Assembly (NCBI GenBank): GCA_000469685.2
Contig: LS997567.1
Coordinates: 34,810,505-34,874,504 of the forward strand
DNA from: Haemonchus contortus
Lineage: Eukaryota > Nematoda > Chromadorea > Rhabditida > Trichostrongylidae
Length of the DNA: 64,000 bases
Direction of reading: 5' to 3'
Within the stretch, counting starts at the first letter, position 1, and each line of letters opens with the position of its first letter. A model generated the notes under the pieces. The model had not been told where the DNA came from. It did no database searches and was given only the letters and a program-made list of their open reading frames with translations. The translations under genes were made by a program, and so were the position numbers. Shown here in pieces: positions 33,801 through 45,673 of the stretch.

Positions 33801-36800
33801 GCCTGGGCGGCTGGACAATCCCACTTGCTTTACCGTCCACAAAATTCTGCACTCGCTCGATGTGGCGGAAATGACTGAGGTGCTGTGATTCCAACTCACA
33901 AGGGAAGGATACTTGGTCGCAGATATCATTCAAGATGAGATCTACAAAGTGTCCCAAAATTATTGGCGCCGATCCATAGCAATATATTTGAAAACTCTCA
34001 GTGCGAAAGACGATGTAATTTCTATGCACGATAGCCAACATCATTTGCTACAACATGCAACAATCGCATTTCAAAATACCCCCCATTAGCGCGAATAGAG
34101 GCCCAATGTTTGCTCTCGACCTGATCGCATGCGGCACGCAGGTATCCTTTTCCATTTCTTCCCAGCCGTTCTTCAGTCTTCTTTCTGGGACTCCAAGCTG
34201 GGACTGCCAACTCGACAGGTCCTTCTAGTCAGGGATCATACGGGGGAGTCAAGTGATTCAAGCCCTGGAAAATGAGAATGCCATTACTTTTTACCGATGA
34301 AGTCGGGCAGCTGTCGTCGGCACCACTTGCGGGCAAGCTTGGCTCTGTGGGCTGGAGTACCGTCCTGCTGGAAGGACTACGAGATGTCTCAGAAAACGCA
34401 GTCGGGTCAGTGCTTCATTACATCCACCAGTACGCTGTTTGAGTGCTGGTCTTGGTCAATTTTCATGCACGGAAGAAATCATGAGCGTCTCACCCTTGCC
34501 AGTGATTTCTTCAAAAAACATCATTTTACTATTCTTATAGCAACCTTATTGTAGGAGATTGCACGCTGGATGTTTTTTTCTGGAATGCGTACGTTTTGGT
34601 TGCCGAGGGTGGTTTTATCGTGAAAAAAATTTTGGTAAGAGAAAACGGCGAAGGGTTGCGTGTAATCACTCAAATGGGTCTGCGACTTTTTGCATTTTTT
34701 GGCTCTGCAGTGTCTCTTGAGATTTAAATTGAAGCGAAATTCCTTCATACGATAGGAATGGCAATGAAGCTTCTGCATGACATCCTTCCATCGCGATAAC
34801 TCCGGTAGGCCGTGCCCGTTGAATTCCCTTTGATGGTTCACCCAGGATCCCGACCGATTGGCAAATGGAACATTTTATTAGTACCATCTTTAGTATTCTA
34901 CCTTTCTACCTTCCCTGGTTTGTCCCTGATTCAGTCTTGTTTTCTATATCGTTTGATAGCCTCCTATAGGGTTATTATAAAAACTCCAAGGAATTTCATA
35001 ACGCCCTTCCACCTCTTGCGTGTCAATGATTGCAAGTGGCATTGAATGAGCCTCCTCCATCTAAGATATTGGGAGTTCCACATCAGTGCCCATGCATATT
35101 GCAAGGAAATCTTCTTATGCAACTAACAAGGGAAGGATACTTGGTCGCAGTGGTCATTCAAGATGAGATGTATATCCCCCTAGGTGGTTTCGAACGCTGA
35201 TTTCAAATCTGTGTTCCAAATCTGCGAAACGAATCTGGGAACAAAGTTACGGGACCGAGGCCTCCCTGTGTATTACCACTGCACAGAACGGATCACCGAG
35301 CCGAGCAAATCGGGTGAATGTGCATCGGTGGGCTAGCGGATAGTGCGGTGGACTGGTAGGCATGATATCGGGGTTCGATTCCTTGACGCACATGTTCGAT
35401 TTGCTTTTTCATCAAATGCGTTCTAAATGCTTGCAAAACGTTTCTGGGTTCAATATTGGGCATCTACAGGGCTCTCTCACAATTTGAGAACACTGGGAAG
35501 GTATTTCAAGGAAAGTTTTTTTTGCCCCTCACCGGCCGATTAAGGGTGGAGCTACATTCAAACGAAAGAGGAATTCAAAATATTAGCTCAAAATGAGCTT
35601 AAGAGGCTTCAAGAAGAAAGGTTTTTAGTGATTCATCGGATCAAACGCACTTCAACACGTTACCAGCGAATCCTCTGAACGAATGTGGTGTCATCATATT
35701 TGATGGAGGACTTTCGTTCATGTAGCATGACGTAGACCCCTTATAGGAAGACGCGGTAACGAATAGGTTTCGAACAGTGCTTATTGACTTTTGAGAACAA
35801 GCCTGTTATCCTTTGCGAGGAAGTCGAGTCCGTTAAAGGCGGTCACAATGATCCTCTGCAGTCGCCTGATGAGGACAGCGACTATGGACCCGTAATGAAT
35901 GAAATTCACGGAAATTAAGAGGGCATGAGCTTTCGAATTAGTCTATTATTGACAACTTAAGATGTCTCATGTGGTCGTAACTATCAGGTGCAAAACAAGC
36001 GGGTCTATCTGCCTACCTATGGAGATTAGCGGATCAGCTAGGAAAGATGAGTTATCATAAAATTTATATAATAGTCCCATTGCACGAGAGCCATATCCAC
36101 TGGATACCGCTTCAAATCAACAATGAAGGCCCATAGGGGGAAAACTCAAAACAATTCATAGGTGGATTCGGCGTTTTGAGAACAGCTGTGGTATCATGTC
36201 CCACCGCATCACCACTTTTACTTTATGGAAGGGCTTCTTGAAATGACGTTTACTTCAAGAATGAGCGGATAATCATATGTGCACACAAAGCAATAAACTA
36301 TTGCTCTACAGTACTTCTACAATGCCAAATAACTTGCACCACCTCTTCGAGGGCGCGGGCAGTATTCCTAGTATGTTTGGACCGTATCCCTTCCAAAGAG
36401 AGCTCTGATTGGATGAATCATTAGACCGCAGTCGACTACTGCGACCTACCGTAAGTACAGGGAGCTGCCGAAGATTTCGAAACACCATCTTGACTGTTCG
36501 GGGTAGAGGGGCGTATATAATCGTTCGGTAGTGGTGAAAATTTTTTCATAGGATCACTATTTCCCGGAGTCCTAAATTGTGAGAGAGCCCTGTAGATGCC
36601 CAATATTGAACCCAAAAACGTTTTGCAAGCGTTTAGGACGCATATTATGGAAAAGCAAATCGAACATGTGCGTCAAGGAATCGAACCCCGATATCATGCC
36701 TACCAGTCCACCGCACTATCCGCCAGGCCACCGATGCACATCCAACTGCTTTGCTCGGCTCGGTGATCCGTTCGGTACAGTGATATAACACAGGGAGGCA

Positions 36801-39800
36801 TCGGTCCCGTAACTTTGTTCCCACAATCGTTTCGCAGATTTGGAACACAGATTTGAGATCAGCGTTCGAAACCACCGAGGGGGATATACATCTCATCTTG
36901 GATGACCACTGCGACCAAGTATCCTTCCCTTGTAAGTAACAGCAGGTAAAGTGAATTTGATAGATTATTTCTACCTTAAGAAATTCTGTTGTCGCCAATA
37001 ATTTTGGGACACCCTGTATACCGCAGTAGGTGGTTTCGAACGCTGATCTCAAATCTATGTTCCAAATCTGCTATACGATTCTAGGAACAATGTTACGGGA
37101 CCAGCCCCTCCCTGTGTTATACCACTGCACTGAACGGATCACCGAGCCGAGCAAGGACCTTATCTGTACAACGGTGGCCTAGCGGATAGTGTGGTGGACT
37201 GTTAGGTATGACATCAAGGTTCGTTTACTTGATGCAAGCGCTCCTTTTGCTTTTCCATAAAATGTATCCTAAATGCTTGCAAAACATTTTTTGGTTCAAG
37301 ATCGGCCATCTAGGGAGCTATCTAACATTTTAGGAACACTGGAAAGGTATTACAAGAGAAGTTTTTTTTGCTCCCACCGGCCCAATAATGTTGGAGCTCT
37401 ACTCGAACAAAAGAGGAATTCGCTAGGAAGAGAGGAAGAACAATCGCTCAGAATGGGCTTCAGAGGCTTCAAGGAGAATGGTTCCAAGTGATTCAACGGA
37501 TCAAACGCTCCTCAGCATGTTACCAGCGAAGTATTCTGGCCGAAGGTGGTGTCATCGCATTTGAAGGACCTTCGTAAATGCAGCATAACACGGGCGCCAT
37601 TCAGGGAGAGGAGGTAAAATAGAGAGCTTTTGAACCGTACCACTCGATGCTATGAAAACAATCCCGCTATCCGCTGCGAGGAGTTTCAGTCCAAGGAGGG
37701 CGATCACAATGATTCTCTGCGGTCCCTGATGATGACAGCGACGATGGATCACTAACTTCGCGGAAGAAACCTCGTAGGTTTGTGGGAAACTGAGGTTCAG
37801 AAGTGAAACGTAGCCTCCAACTTCGTGACCCGGCCCATGAGCTCCATTTTTACGGCGGTGGTAGAAGAGTCCATAGCCATCTATAGTTCGAGCGTCATAA
37901 GAAGTCGCACTTCCTCGTACATAAACAACCCGTTTCGTATTATCACGACAGAGTGCCGTCTACTGAACTTTAGTGCATGTGTGAGAGGCCATGAGTTTTC
38001 AAATTAGTCTATCTTCGACAAAGTGTGTTGTCCTAGCTGGTCCTCACTATCAGGTGCAAACAAGTGGACCGATCTGTCTACCTATAGAGATTAGCGGATA
38101 AGTTGGAAAGATTTATCATAAAATTAATGTAGGGATCTCATTGCGAATCGATCTGGATGACGCTTCAAATCTACAATGAGCATCCATAGGGAGCAATTCA
38201 AAGCAAGTCGTAGGGAAATCCAGGGTTTTGAGTACAGCCGTCGTATCATGTCCCACCGCAGCACCATTTAACCTCATGGAAAAACTTTCTGGAAGGGCGT
38301 TCATCTTAAGAATTAGTGGATAATCATACGTGCACACAAAGCGATACACTATTGTTCTACAGTATTTCTTCAACAATGCCAGTTAACCTGCACCACCGCT
38401 TCAAAAGCGCAGACAGTATTCCTAGAATGTGTGAACCGTATCCCTCCCAAAGAGAACTGTGGTCGGATGAGTCAATCGACCGCCCTCTTTCGTAAGTGCA
38501 GGGAGCTGCCGAAGATTTCGTAACACCATCTTGACTGTATCATTGAGTTTACTGCTTTCTTGAACTCTTCACGAGGTTTTTAAATATTCTTTATTAGGCT
38601 GACGTTTCGGCGGAATCGCCTTCTTCAGAGCCTGAAAGGATCATAACAATCTGTGACTATCCGATCAAACGTCTCCACCAACCCCACTAAAGCTCGAGAC
38701 CCCCAGGGCACGCAAGTGATTGAAAGGAGGACCACTCACCGTAGCTTTGTGGATTCTTCGAAACCACCCAGCGAGTGATGGTACCAACCGACCAGTGTCA
38801 GCTGGGGTATGTCCTCATTAAAGTCTCTGCGGGAAGGCCAGCCTTATATAAGGTCGTAGCTCACGCGTGATTGCGAGGCATTCTTCCCTACGATTCGGAC
38901 TGGTGACCTGTATCCAAAATGCCTCGAGGGTTTTACGTGCGCACAATTGCGATTCCTGTGCTACGACCTCCACGGTGACCTCAAAAACGCCTCCGTTATG
39001 CTTCCGGATTCGGTGACTCCCCAAGGCGGTAGACTCTCGCGCGTGAGCTACGACCTTATATAAGGCTGGCCTTCCCGCAGAGACTTTAATGAGGACATAC
39101 CCCAGCTGACACTGGTCGGTTGGTACCATCACTCGCTGGATGGTTTCGAAGAATCCACAAAGCTACGGTGAGTGGTCCTCCTTTCAATCACTTGCGTGCC
39201 CTTGGGGTCTCGAGCTTTAGTGGGGTTGGTGGAGACGTTTGATCGGATAGTCACAGATTGTTATGATCCTTTCAGGCTCTGAAGAAGGCGATTCCGCCGG
39301 AACGTCAGCCTAATATAGAATATTTAAAAACCTCGTGAAGAGTTCAAGAAAGCAGTAAACTCAATGATACAATTATGCTGAGGTTCATAGAAAGCCGTAC
39401 ATCTTGACTGGAACCATCTTGACTGTTCGGGGTAGAGGGGGTATATATTCGGATAGTAGAGGTGAAAAATTTTTTTGGTGTACTATTCACCGTTATCCTA
39501 AAATGTGAGTTCCTCCTTAGATAGCCAATATTGAGCCCAAAAACGTTTTGCAAGCGTTTAGGATACATTTTAGGAAAAGCAAAACGAGCGCACGCATCAG
39601 GGAAACGAACTTTGATGCCACACCTGTCGGTCCACCACACTGTCCGATAGGTCACCGTTGCACGGGGGACGAGCGATGCGTGCGATTCTGTGTGCGCGCG
39701 GCAAACTGCGCTGCGAAATTCGCGATGATTCAAACTACTCTGGCGTCTATCATTGGGCCACAAACTTGAAGTAGAGTACTTTAGTAGGGTCGGACAATCC

Positions 39801-42800
39801 TACTAACCTACTTTACTCCAAATTTGGGCCCAAATGATAAACGTTGCGGTCGTCCAAATCACACCGAATTTCGCCGCGCAATTTGTCGCGCGTACCCAAA
39901 ATCGCACTAATCGCAACACTCCCCCGTTGCACAGATAAGGTCCCTGCTCGGTTCGGTGGTCCGTTCAGTGCAGTGGTATAACACAGGAAGGGGCTGGTCC
40001 CGTAAATTTATTCCCAGAATCGTATAACAGATTTGGAACACAGATTTGAGATCACCGTTCTAAACCACTTACTGCGGTGTAGATCGCATTTTGAATGGCC
40101 ACTGCGACCAAGTATCCTTCCCTTGTTAGTTTGAACTGGGTTGCCACTAGTTATGAGTTTGTCTGGTCAAGCATTATAAGTAGGTAGCATTATAGGTAAC
40201 ACTCCGAAGTAGTCAGAGAGCGACGAACTTGAGTCGAATCGAGGCAAAATATATGCTTCACCGTTGAAATCTGGTCGGCACAGAAGCACTGTATACTCAT
40301 GAATTAGCCGATGTACACCATTAAACAGAGCGAACATGGAAATATAGCTATATTTTGATTGCTGGGTGTAGGATGAACTTATCGTGTAGTTTAGTCGTGA
40401 TTACGTGTAACTTTTATCTAAAACAATGACCGTCGGAAAAATCTAAAGAAAATCTTGTCAGTCCAATTGTGAGTAAATTTAAAATTGCTCATTACAGAAT
40501 GCTCAAGATTGGTTGACGCAAATCGTGAAAAAAATAGCGGACTATGGAGTGCATCTGTACCCATTAAAATACGTTCGACCTTGAGAACAGGAAACAATGA
40601 TCGTACGCCATTTATTTAGATTCTCTAGTCTTCTAACTAGAAATCTGATTCTTTTGCTAGAAAATAATAAGTGCCTGCGTCTCATTTTTAAGTGCCAATG
40701 AAAGGTATTCCCAACCAAAATCCATGCAAACTAAGTTCTGGATTCACATATGAGAAGAAATTCCAACGCCAACTTTCAAAGCGTGAAGGAGGTGCGAAGT
40801 TGTTAGGTTGGCGCTTGTACTTTTTGAAAGACTTATCAATTGCGTTGTATGAGAATTGCGATTACGATCCTCTACAGATATTTGCGAATTACCTCAATCT
40901 CTTAAAAAACGTCGACAAATGGAAATGGTTGAGGAAAGGAAGCGGAAACAAGAAGAGAAGGAAATGGCAAAAAGAAAAGCGCTAGAAGATAGAAAAGAAA
41001 GAGTAGGTTTTGTCAACTCTGGTGCGTTGATTGGTTATCCGGTGTGATAGTTGGGATGAGGAGCACGAGTTCCTCTATAGTGATGTTGAAGTACTTTGAC
41101 GGGGTGTGGGCTGTACTGTGTTCAAGGTATGTCGTTGTGGGGATCTAGAGGCCAGAAATTACGACCAGGATCAACTGTCCCTTCAAGCTCAGTCATCACA
41201 TTTCCTTTGGAAGTTTACGGGTCCTCGTATGGAGCAACGAATTCTAGGCAACTATTGACCAATGAGAGTTTACCCTGTACAACTTTATATCATACCTGGG
41301 CTTGTTGGATTTCTTCCACGAATAGGAACACATAAAAAGTAATACTCCTTTTTCAAATATGTTTACGAGATGGAAAACTTCTCGATTCAGGAAGCCAAAA
41401 AAGCTGCTCAAGATAAGATTCATGAGAATGCGAAAAGGCAATTCGAAAAGAAGTCTCGTACAGACATCGCGCGAGTCACTGAAGCAGGAGGCTTCTACGA
41501 GCAGGTATAACCTTTGTTTTTCCTACATTCTCATCTCATAATCAGTTCTTACAGATCAATGATCCTTATATATATAAAGCAGAAGAAGGGTCGTCTTCAG
41601 AGACGTCTTTGGCTCCTAGTAGGCATAATGAAAAGGTGTTTACACAACAGCAGGGAACGGAGCAACAGCTGGAAATGCGTCATAGTGCTGAGGATCCGCA
41701 TTTGTCTAGAGAGCGGATTCAGCGGTTAACGCAGCGCGTTCACAATGACCATCAGCAGCAGCAGCAGCTACAAACAACAACAACAACAACAACAACAGCG
41801 ACAGCATTTTGCAGAGCATCTTGTTCGACAGGTGAAATTTACTTAATCTATACAAGAAATTTTTCTGCCATCGCTAGGCTTTTACTAGTCAACTCAATGA
41901 CTGAGTCGCTGAATTGAAGCGAGGCCCGTCCGCAGGATGTGAAGGGAAGGTTTGAGAACAATGTGAAAGAACGATAATTTAGTAGAATCACGAATGTATG
42001 TGCAATGAGTTCAGCTCTAAAAAGCGTTTGTTCAGGGATTAGGATGATGCTGTGTGTTTTGGTTGACTTTTTCGAAACAATGGAATCAAAACAGCTCCGC
42101 AGTCGTTGTGCAAAATAGTACGTTTTAATGAAATTATCTGCAAAAATGCAGTGTCGTCGGGGAAATAGGTTAAGGTGGTCATGTATTCCGCAGTCCTGTC
42201 TTGCCTTTTCAACTTTTTCTATCCCATTTTCTCCCCATCTATACGGTTGTCCCGTAAGGACTTCAAAAATCAAGGGCGCCGCATTTTGAATATCATGGTG
42301 TGAACGGTTAACCTATCTTTTTTCGGTCTTGTCTTGCATTGTGTAGGCTTCGATCCACTTTTCCCTAAGCATGTAAGTGTGGGTCTGTCATATCGGTTAT
42401 TTACAACTTATTTTCAAAAAAAACTTCCTTATATTATATTGGGTTGATTGGAAAGTAAAAATGTTTTATGAGTGTCCCAAAAATTCCTTCTCTATATGAA
42501 ACACCTCAATCACTGATATATACCCCATTTTATTCAATTACTTTTACGATCGTTCTGGTAATTTCATAGCTTATCGGATTTCTGTATCTCTCCGCCAAAG
42601 CTGGACCACATAAGGTTTGCTATTCTCGTCTTTGGCGAACGTCTCCTCATTCAAATAGTTTTGTGACCAAAATAAGTGGTGTTGAGATGGAGCGAGACCA
42701 GGGCTACATGGTCGATGCAGTACCAATTTTCAACTAAACTTTGATAATCTTTGCTGAGCAACAAAAATGCCTGTGGTCAGTCTCGTCTTATAAGGGAAGG

Positions 42801-45626
42801 ATACTTGGTGGCAGTGGCCGTTCAAGATGAGATGTATACCGCAGTAGATGGTTTGGAACGGTGATCTCAAAGCTGTGTTACAGATCTGCTAAACGATTCT
42901 GGGAACAAAGTTACGGGGCCAGCCCCTCCCTTTGTTATACCACTGCACTGAACGAATCCCCGAGCCGAGCAAAGGTCTCATCTGTGCAACGGTGGCCTAG
43001 CGGATAGTATGATGGACTGATAGGCATGACATCAAGGTTCGTTTCTTGATGCGTGCTCGCTTTGCTTTTACATAAAATGTGTTCTAAACGATTGCAAAGC
43101 TTTTTTTGGGCTCAATATTGGCTATCTAAGGAGGAACTCACATTTTAGGATAACGGTGAATAGTATACCAAAAAAATTTTTCACCTCTACTATCCGAATG
43201 TATACCCCCCCCCTACCCTGAACAGTCAAGATGGTGTTACGAAATCTTTTTCAGCTCCCTGCACTTACGAAAGAGGGCGGTCGATTGACTCATCCGACCA
43301 CAGCCCTCTTTGGGAGGGATACGGTCCACACATTCTAAGAATACTGTCCGCCCTTTTGAAGCGGTGGTGCCAGTTAACTGGCATTGTTGAAGAAATACTG
43401 TAGAACAATAGTGTATCGCTTTGTGTGCACGTATGATTATCCACTAATTCTTAAGATAAACGCCCTTTCAGGAAGTCCTTCCATGAGGTTAAGTGGTGCT
43501 GCGGTGGGACATGATACGACGGCTGTACTCAGAACCCTAGATTTGCCTACGACTTGCTTTGAATTGCCCCCTATGGATGCTCATTGCTGATTTGAAGCGT
43601 CATCCAGATCGATTCGCAATGAGATCCCTACATTAATTTTATGATAAATCTTTCCAACTTATCCGCTAATCTCTATAGGTAGACAGATCGGTCCATTTGT
43701 TTGCACCTGATAGTGACGGCTAGTTAAGACAACACAGTTTGTCGAAGATAGACTAGTTTGAAAACTCACCTCACTTTCCCACAAACCTTCGAGGTTTCTT
43801 CCGCGAAGTTACGGATCCACCGTCGGTGTCATCATCAGGCTACCGCAGAGGATCATTGTGATCGCCTTTCACGGACTCGACTTCCTCTCCGTGGATAACG
43901 GATTGATCCGATGAATCACTTGGAAATATTCTCTTTGAAGCCTCTGAAGCCCATTCTGAGCGATTGTTCTTCCTCTCTTCCTAGCGAATTCCTCTTTTGT
44001 TCGAGTAGAGCTCCAACTTTATTGGGCCGGTGGCGACAAAAGAACCTCTCCTGTAATACATTTCCAGCGTTCCTAAAATGTTAGATAGTTCCCTAGATGG
44101 CCGATATTGAGCCAGAAAACATTTTGAAAGCAATTAGGATACATTTTATGGAAAAGCAAAACGAGCGCACGCATCAGGGAAGCGAAAATTGATGCTACAC
44201 CTGTCGGTCCACCACACTATCCGATAGGCCACCGTTGCACAGGTAAGGTCCTTGCTCGGCTCTGTGAGCCGTTCATTGCAGTGGTACTATAACACAGGGA
44301 GGGACTGGTCCCGTAACTTTGTTCCCAGAATCGTATAACAGATTTGGAACACAGATTTGAGATCAGCGTACGAAACCACCTACTGCGGTATACATCTCAT
44401 CTTGAATGGCCACTGCGACCAAGTATCCTTCACTCGTTAGTTCATCACTACTCCTTTGCGACGCGCTATTCGGAGGCTTTTCCGATTTCGTCATCTAGTT
44501 CTAGTATGTAAGGTTCAAGTTAACATTCTGGTTTCTTAGTAGGACTTCAAACTGTATCTCACCTTTGTAATCCCTTCAGATTGGTGCCGTAATCTTCTTT
44601 CGTGAACATCAGCTTTACACCCCGTTTGAACATGTCCAACCGCTATGAACCATGATCTTTTGCGAGTAACATTGTCCTAAACATCCAATTATCGGCAGCC
44701 ACCACTCCAAAAATGGGTGTTCTTCGGTGCGTTTGAAGTGCAACTCAGATGCTGGCTCGATGCGCCAAGTGAATCGCCTTCAGTTCATGTGGCACCCACA
44801 TGAAGTTGACGGACAATAAAAAATCAACTTATGGGCTTCTGGGCTCGAGGATGCGGTGATCCCTTGGGCGGAAAGGAACGCGATGAACGTCAGCTAAACC
44901 TTTCACAGGATTGAGCACCAGCCCACAGGGCAAAGAACATGCTGCGTTGTGAAATCACGCTTCCAGGTTTTTGGGGCGGAGCAGATTTGACCTTCAAATC
45001 CCCCGATCTCAATCCTTGGATTTTGCTGTATCAACGATTTTGAGGCAAAAAGCCTCCGCTTTCAAACACGGGTTTTCGAACCCTCTGAAATAACTCTTTT
45101 GTAGAAGCGGGGGATGAAAGCGATTGCGCGCATTCTTTAAAGTTTCCGAAGGAGGTTTCATGAAAACGAAATATGGTCATTCTGCAAGCGAAATGTGATA
45201 TGTTGTTTGCAATCTTGTGATGATTGTATAGGAGTAAATATTTCCTGTTCGGTTTGATTTGTATAATTTTGATGCTAGTTTTCTGCGTCACACTTCATGT
45301 GGGTCACCCTGTATTGCGATCACATGACAGCTTTGGTCAATGTCTACTGGTCAGTCGCTGAAGTGAAAATTTGTTAGAACGGAAACTTGTGAACTAGTTT
45401 TCAAATGTGTTCTGTGATTAGGCGTTGTCAACTTATGTTTTACATACATTGTGTGAAACGGCAACTCTTTTGCCACGATGAAGGTGAATGTGAAAAAGTA
45501 AAATGTGCCAAAAAACGCTCCACCCGACACTTCTGAAATTACGAATGGGAATGAAATTTGTTCAGTTTTTCTTTAAAAGAGTGCAAATATATACTTCTAA
45601 TACATTATCAAATGGAGGACGTCTTC

Positions 45627-45673
<47 letters not shown>

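Larger units (their letters stand above)
35127..36932. mobile_element. Long-TIR element 1 with tRNA-like arms (complete copy)
   Basis: The 359-bp inverted arms (35,127-35,485 and 36,574-36,932) start CAAGGGAAGGATACTTGGTC. TAA lies directly outside both ends (35,124-35,126 and 36,933-36,935), a 3-bp TWA target duplication of the type made by PIF/Harbinger-like transposases. Each arm carries a 74-nt tRNA-like segment. The interior of about 1.1 kb has a 60-codon minus-strand frame (MVFRNLRQLPVLT..., 36,488-36,306) whose start is recognisable in elements 2 and 3. No DDE transposase is visible, so it is probably non-autonomous. Confidence 0.85.
33945..37016 (-). mobile_element. Tc1-like transposon, split by long-TIR element 1
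   Basis: Left end CAAAGTGTCCCAAAATTATT (33,945), right end AATAATTTTGGGACACCCTG (ending 37,016), with TA outside both. These are Tc1-type TIRs with a TA target. Minus-strand translation of 34,870-33,970 recovers broken Tc1-like transposase: a Lys-rich central region and FQQDGTPAHRAKLARKWCRR (about 34,375-34,315), the second-catalytic-Asp block. Several stops are present. Element 1 (35,127-36,932) sits inside it, so the right TIR is 2 kb from the rest. Without element 1 the length is about 1.27 kb, normal for the superfamily. Confidence 0.8.
38538..39369 (-). mobile_element. Penelope-like element fragment forming an 832-bp palindrome
   Basis: Two 330-bp arms (38,538-38,867 and 39,040-39,369) are inverted copies with only a few mismatches, around a 172-bp centre. 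On the minus strand, 39,000-38,821 encodes GGVFEVTVEVVAQESQ and RKTLEAFWIQVTSPNRREEC, the signature of the C-terminal part of Penelope-like GIY-YIG endonucleases (conserved R-K-x-x-E-A and N-R-R-x-E). Downstream come TTATATAAGG and the hammerhead-like motif, then AATAAA. The insertion interrupts ACCATCTTGACTG, which is present on both sides, consistent with a target duplication of about 12 bp. Penelope-like elements are known for inverted or tandem partial copies. Confidence 0.72.
33899..40125. mobile_element. Long-TIR element 2 with tRNA-like arms, interrupted three times
   Basis: The outer ends are CAAGGGAAGGATACTTGGTC (33,899) and its inverse at 40,125, flanked by TCA and TTA. The left arm is broken after 46 bp by a Tc1-like element (33,945-37,016) and resumes at 37,019. 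The interior is broken by the Penelope-like palindrome (38,538-39,369), and the right arm by a hAT-like MITE (39,664-39,924). Removing these leaves about 2 kb, similar to elements 1 and 3. Arms hold diverged tRNA-like segments at about 37,165-37,235 and, inverted, 39,600-39,660. The interior shares an 86-codon frame (MLKKYCRTIVYRFVC..., 38,376-38,116) with element 3, but no transposase is recognisable. Confidence 0.8.

Noticed and set aside
40692..40985. A 97-codon uninterrupted frame
   Set aside because: Only its first 38 codons match NELF-A; removing the 71-bp GT...AG segment 40,807-40,877 restores the KLLDICEL motif, so the rest is intron.
35319..44240. Functional tRNA genes at the six tRNA-like segments
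   Set aside because: They lie in transposon arms, occur as mirror copies, and no convincing anticodon stem can be drawn; most have lost the B box consensus.
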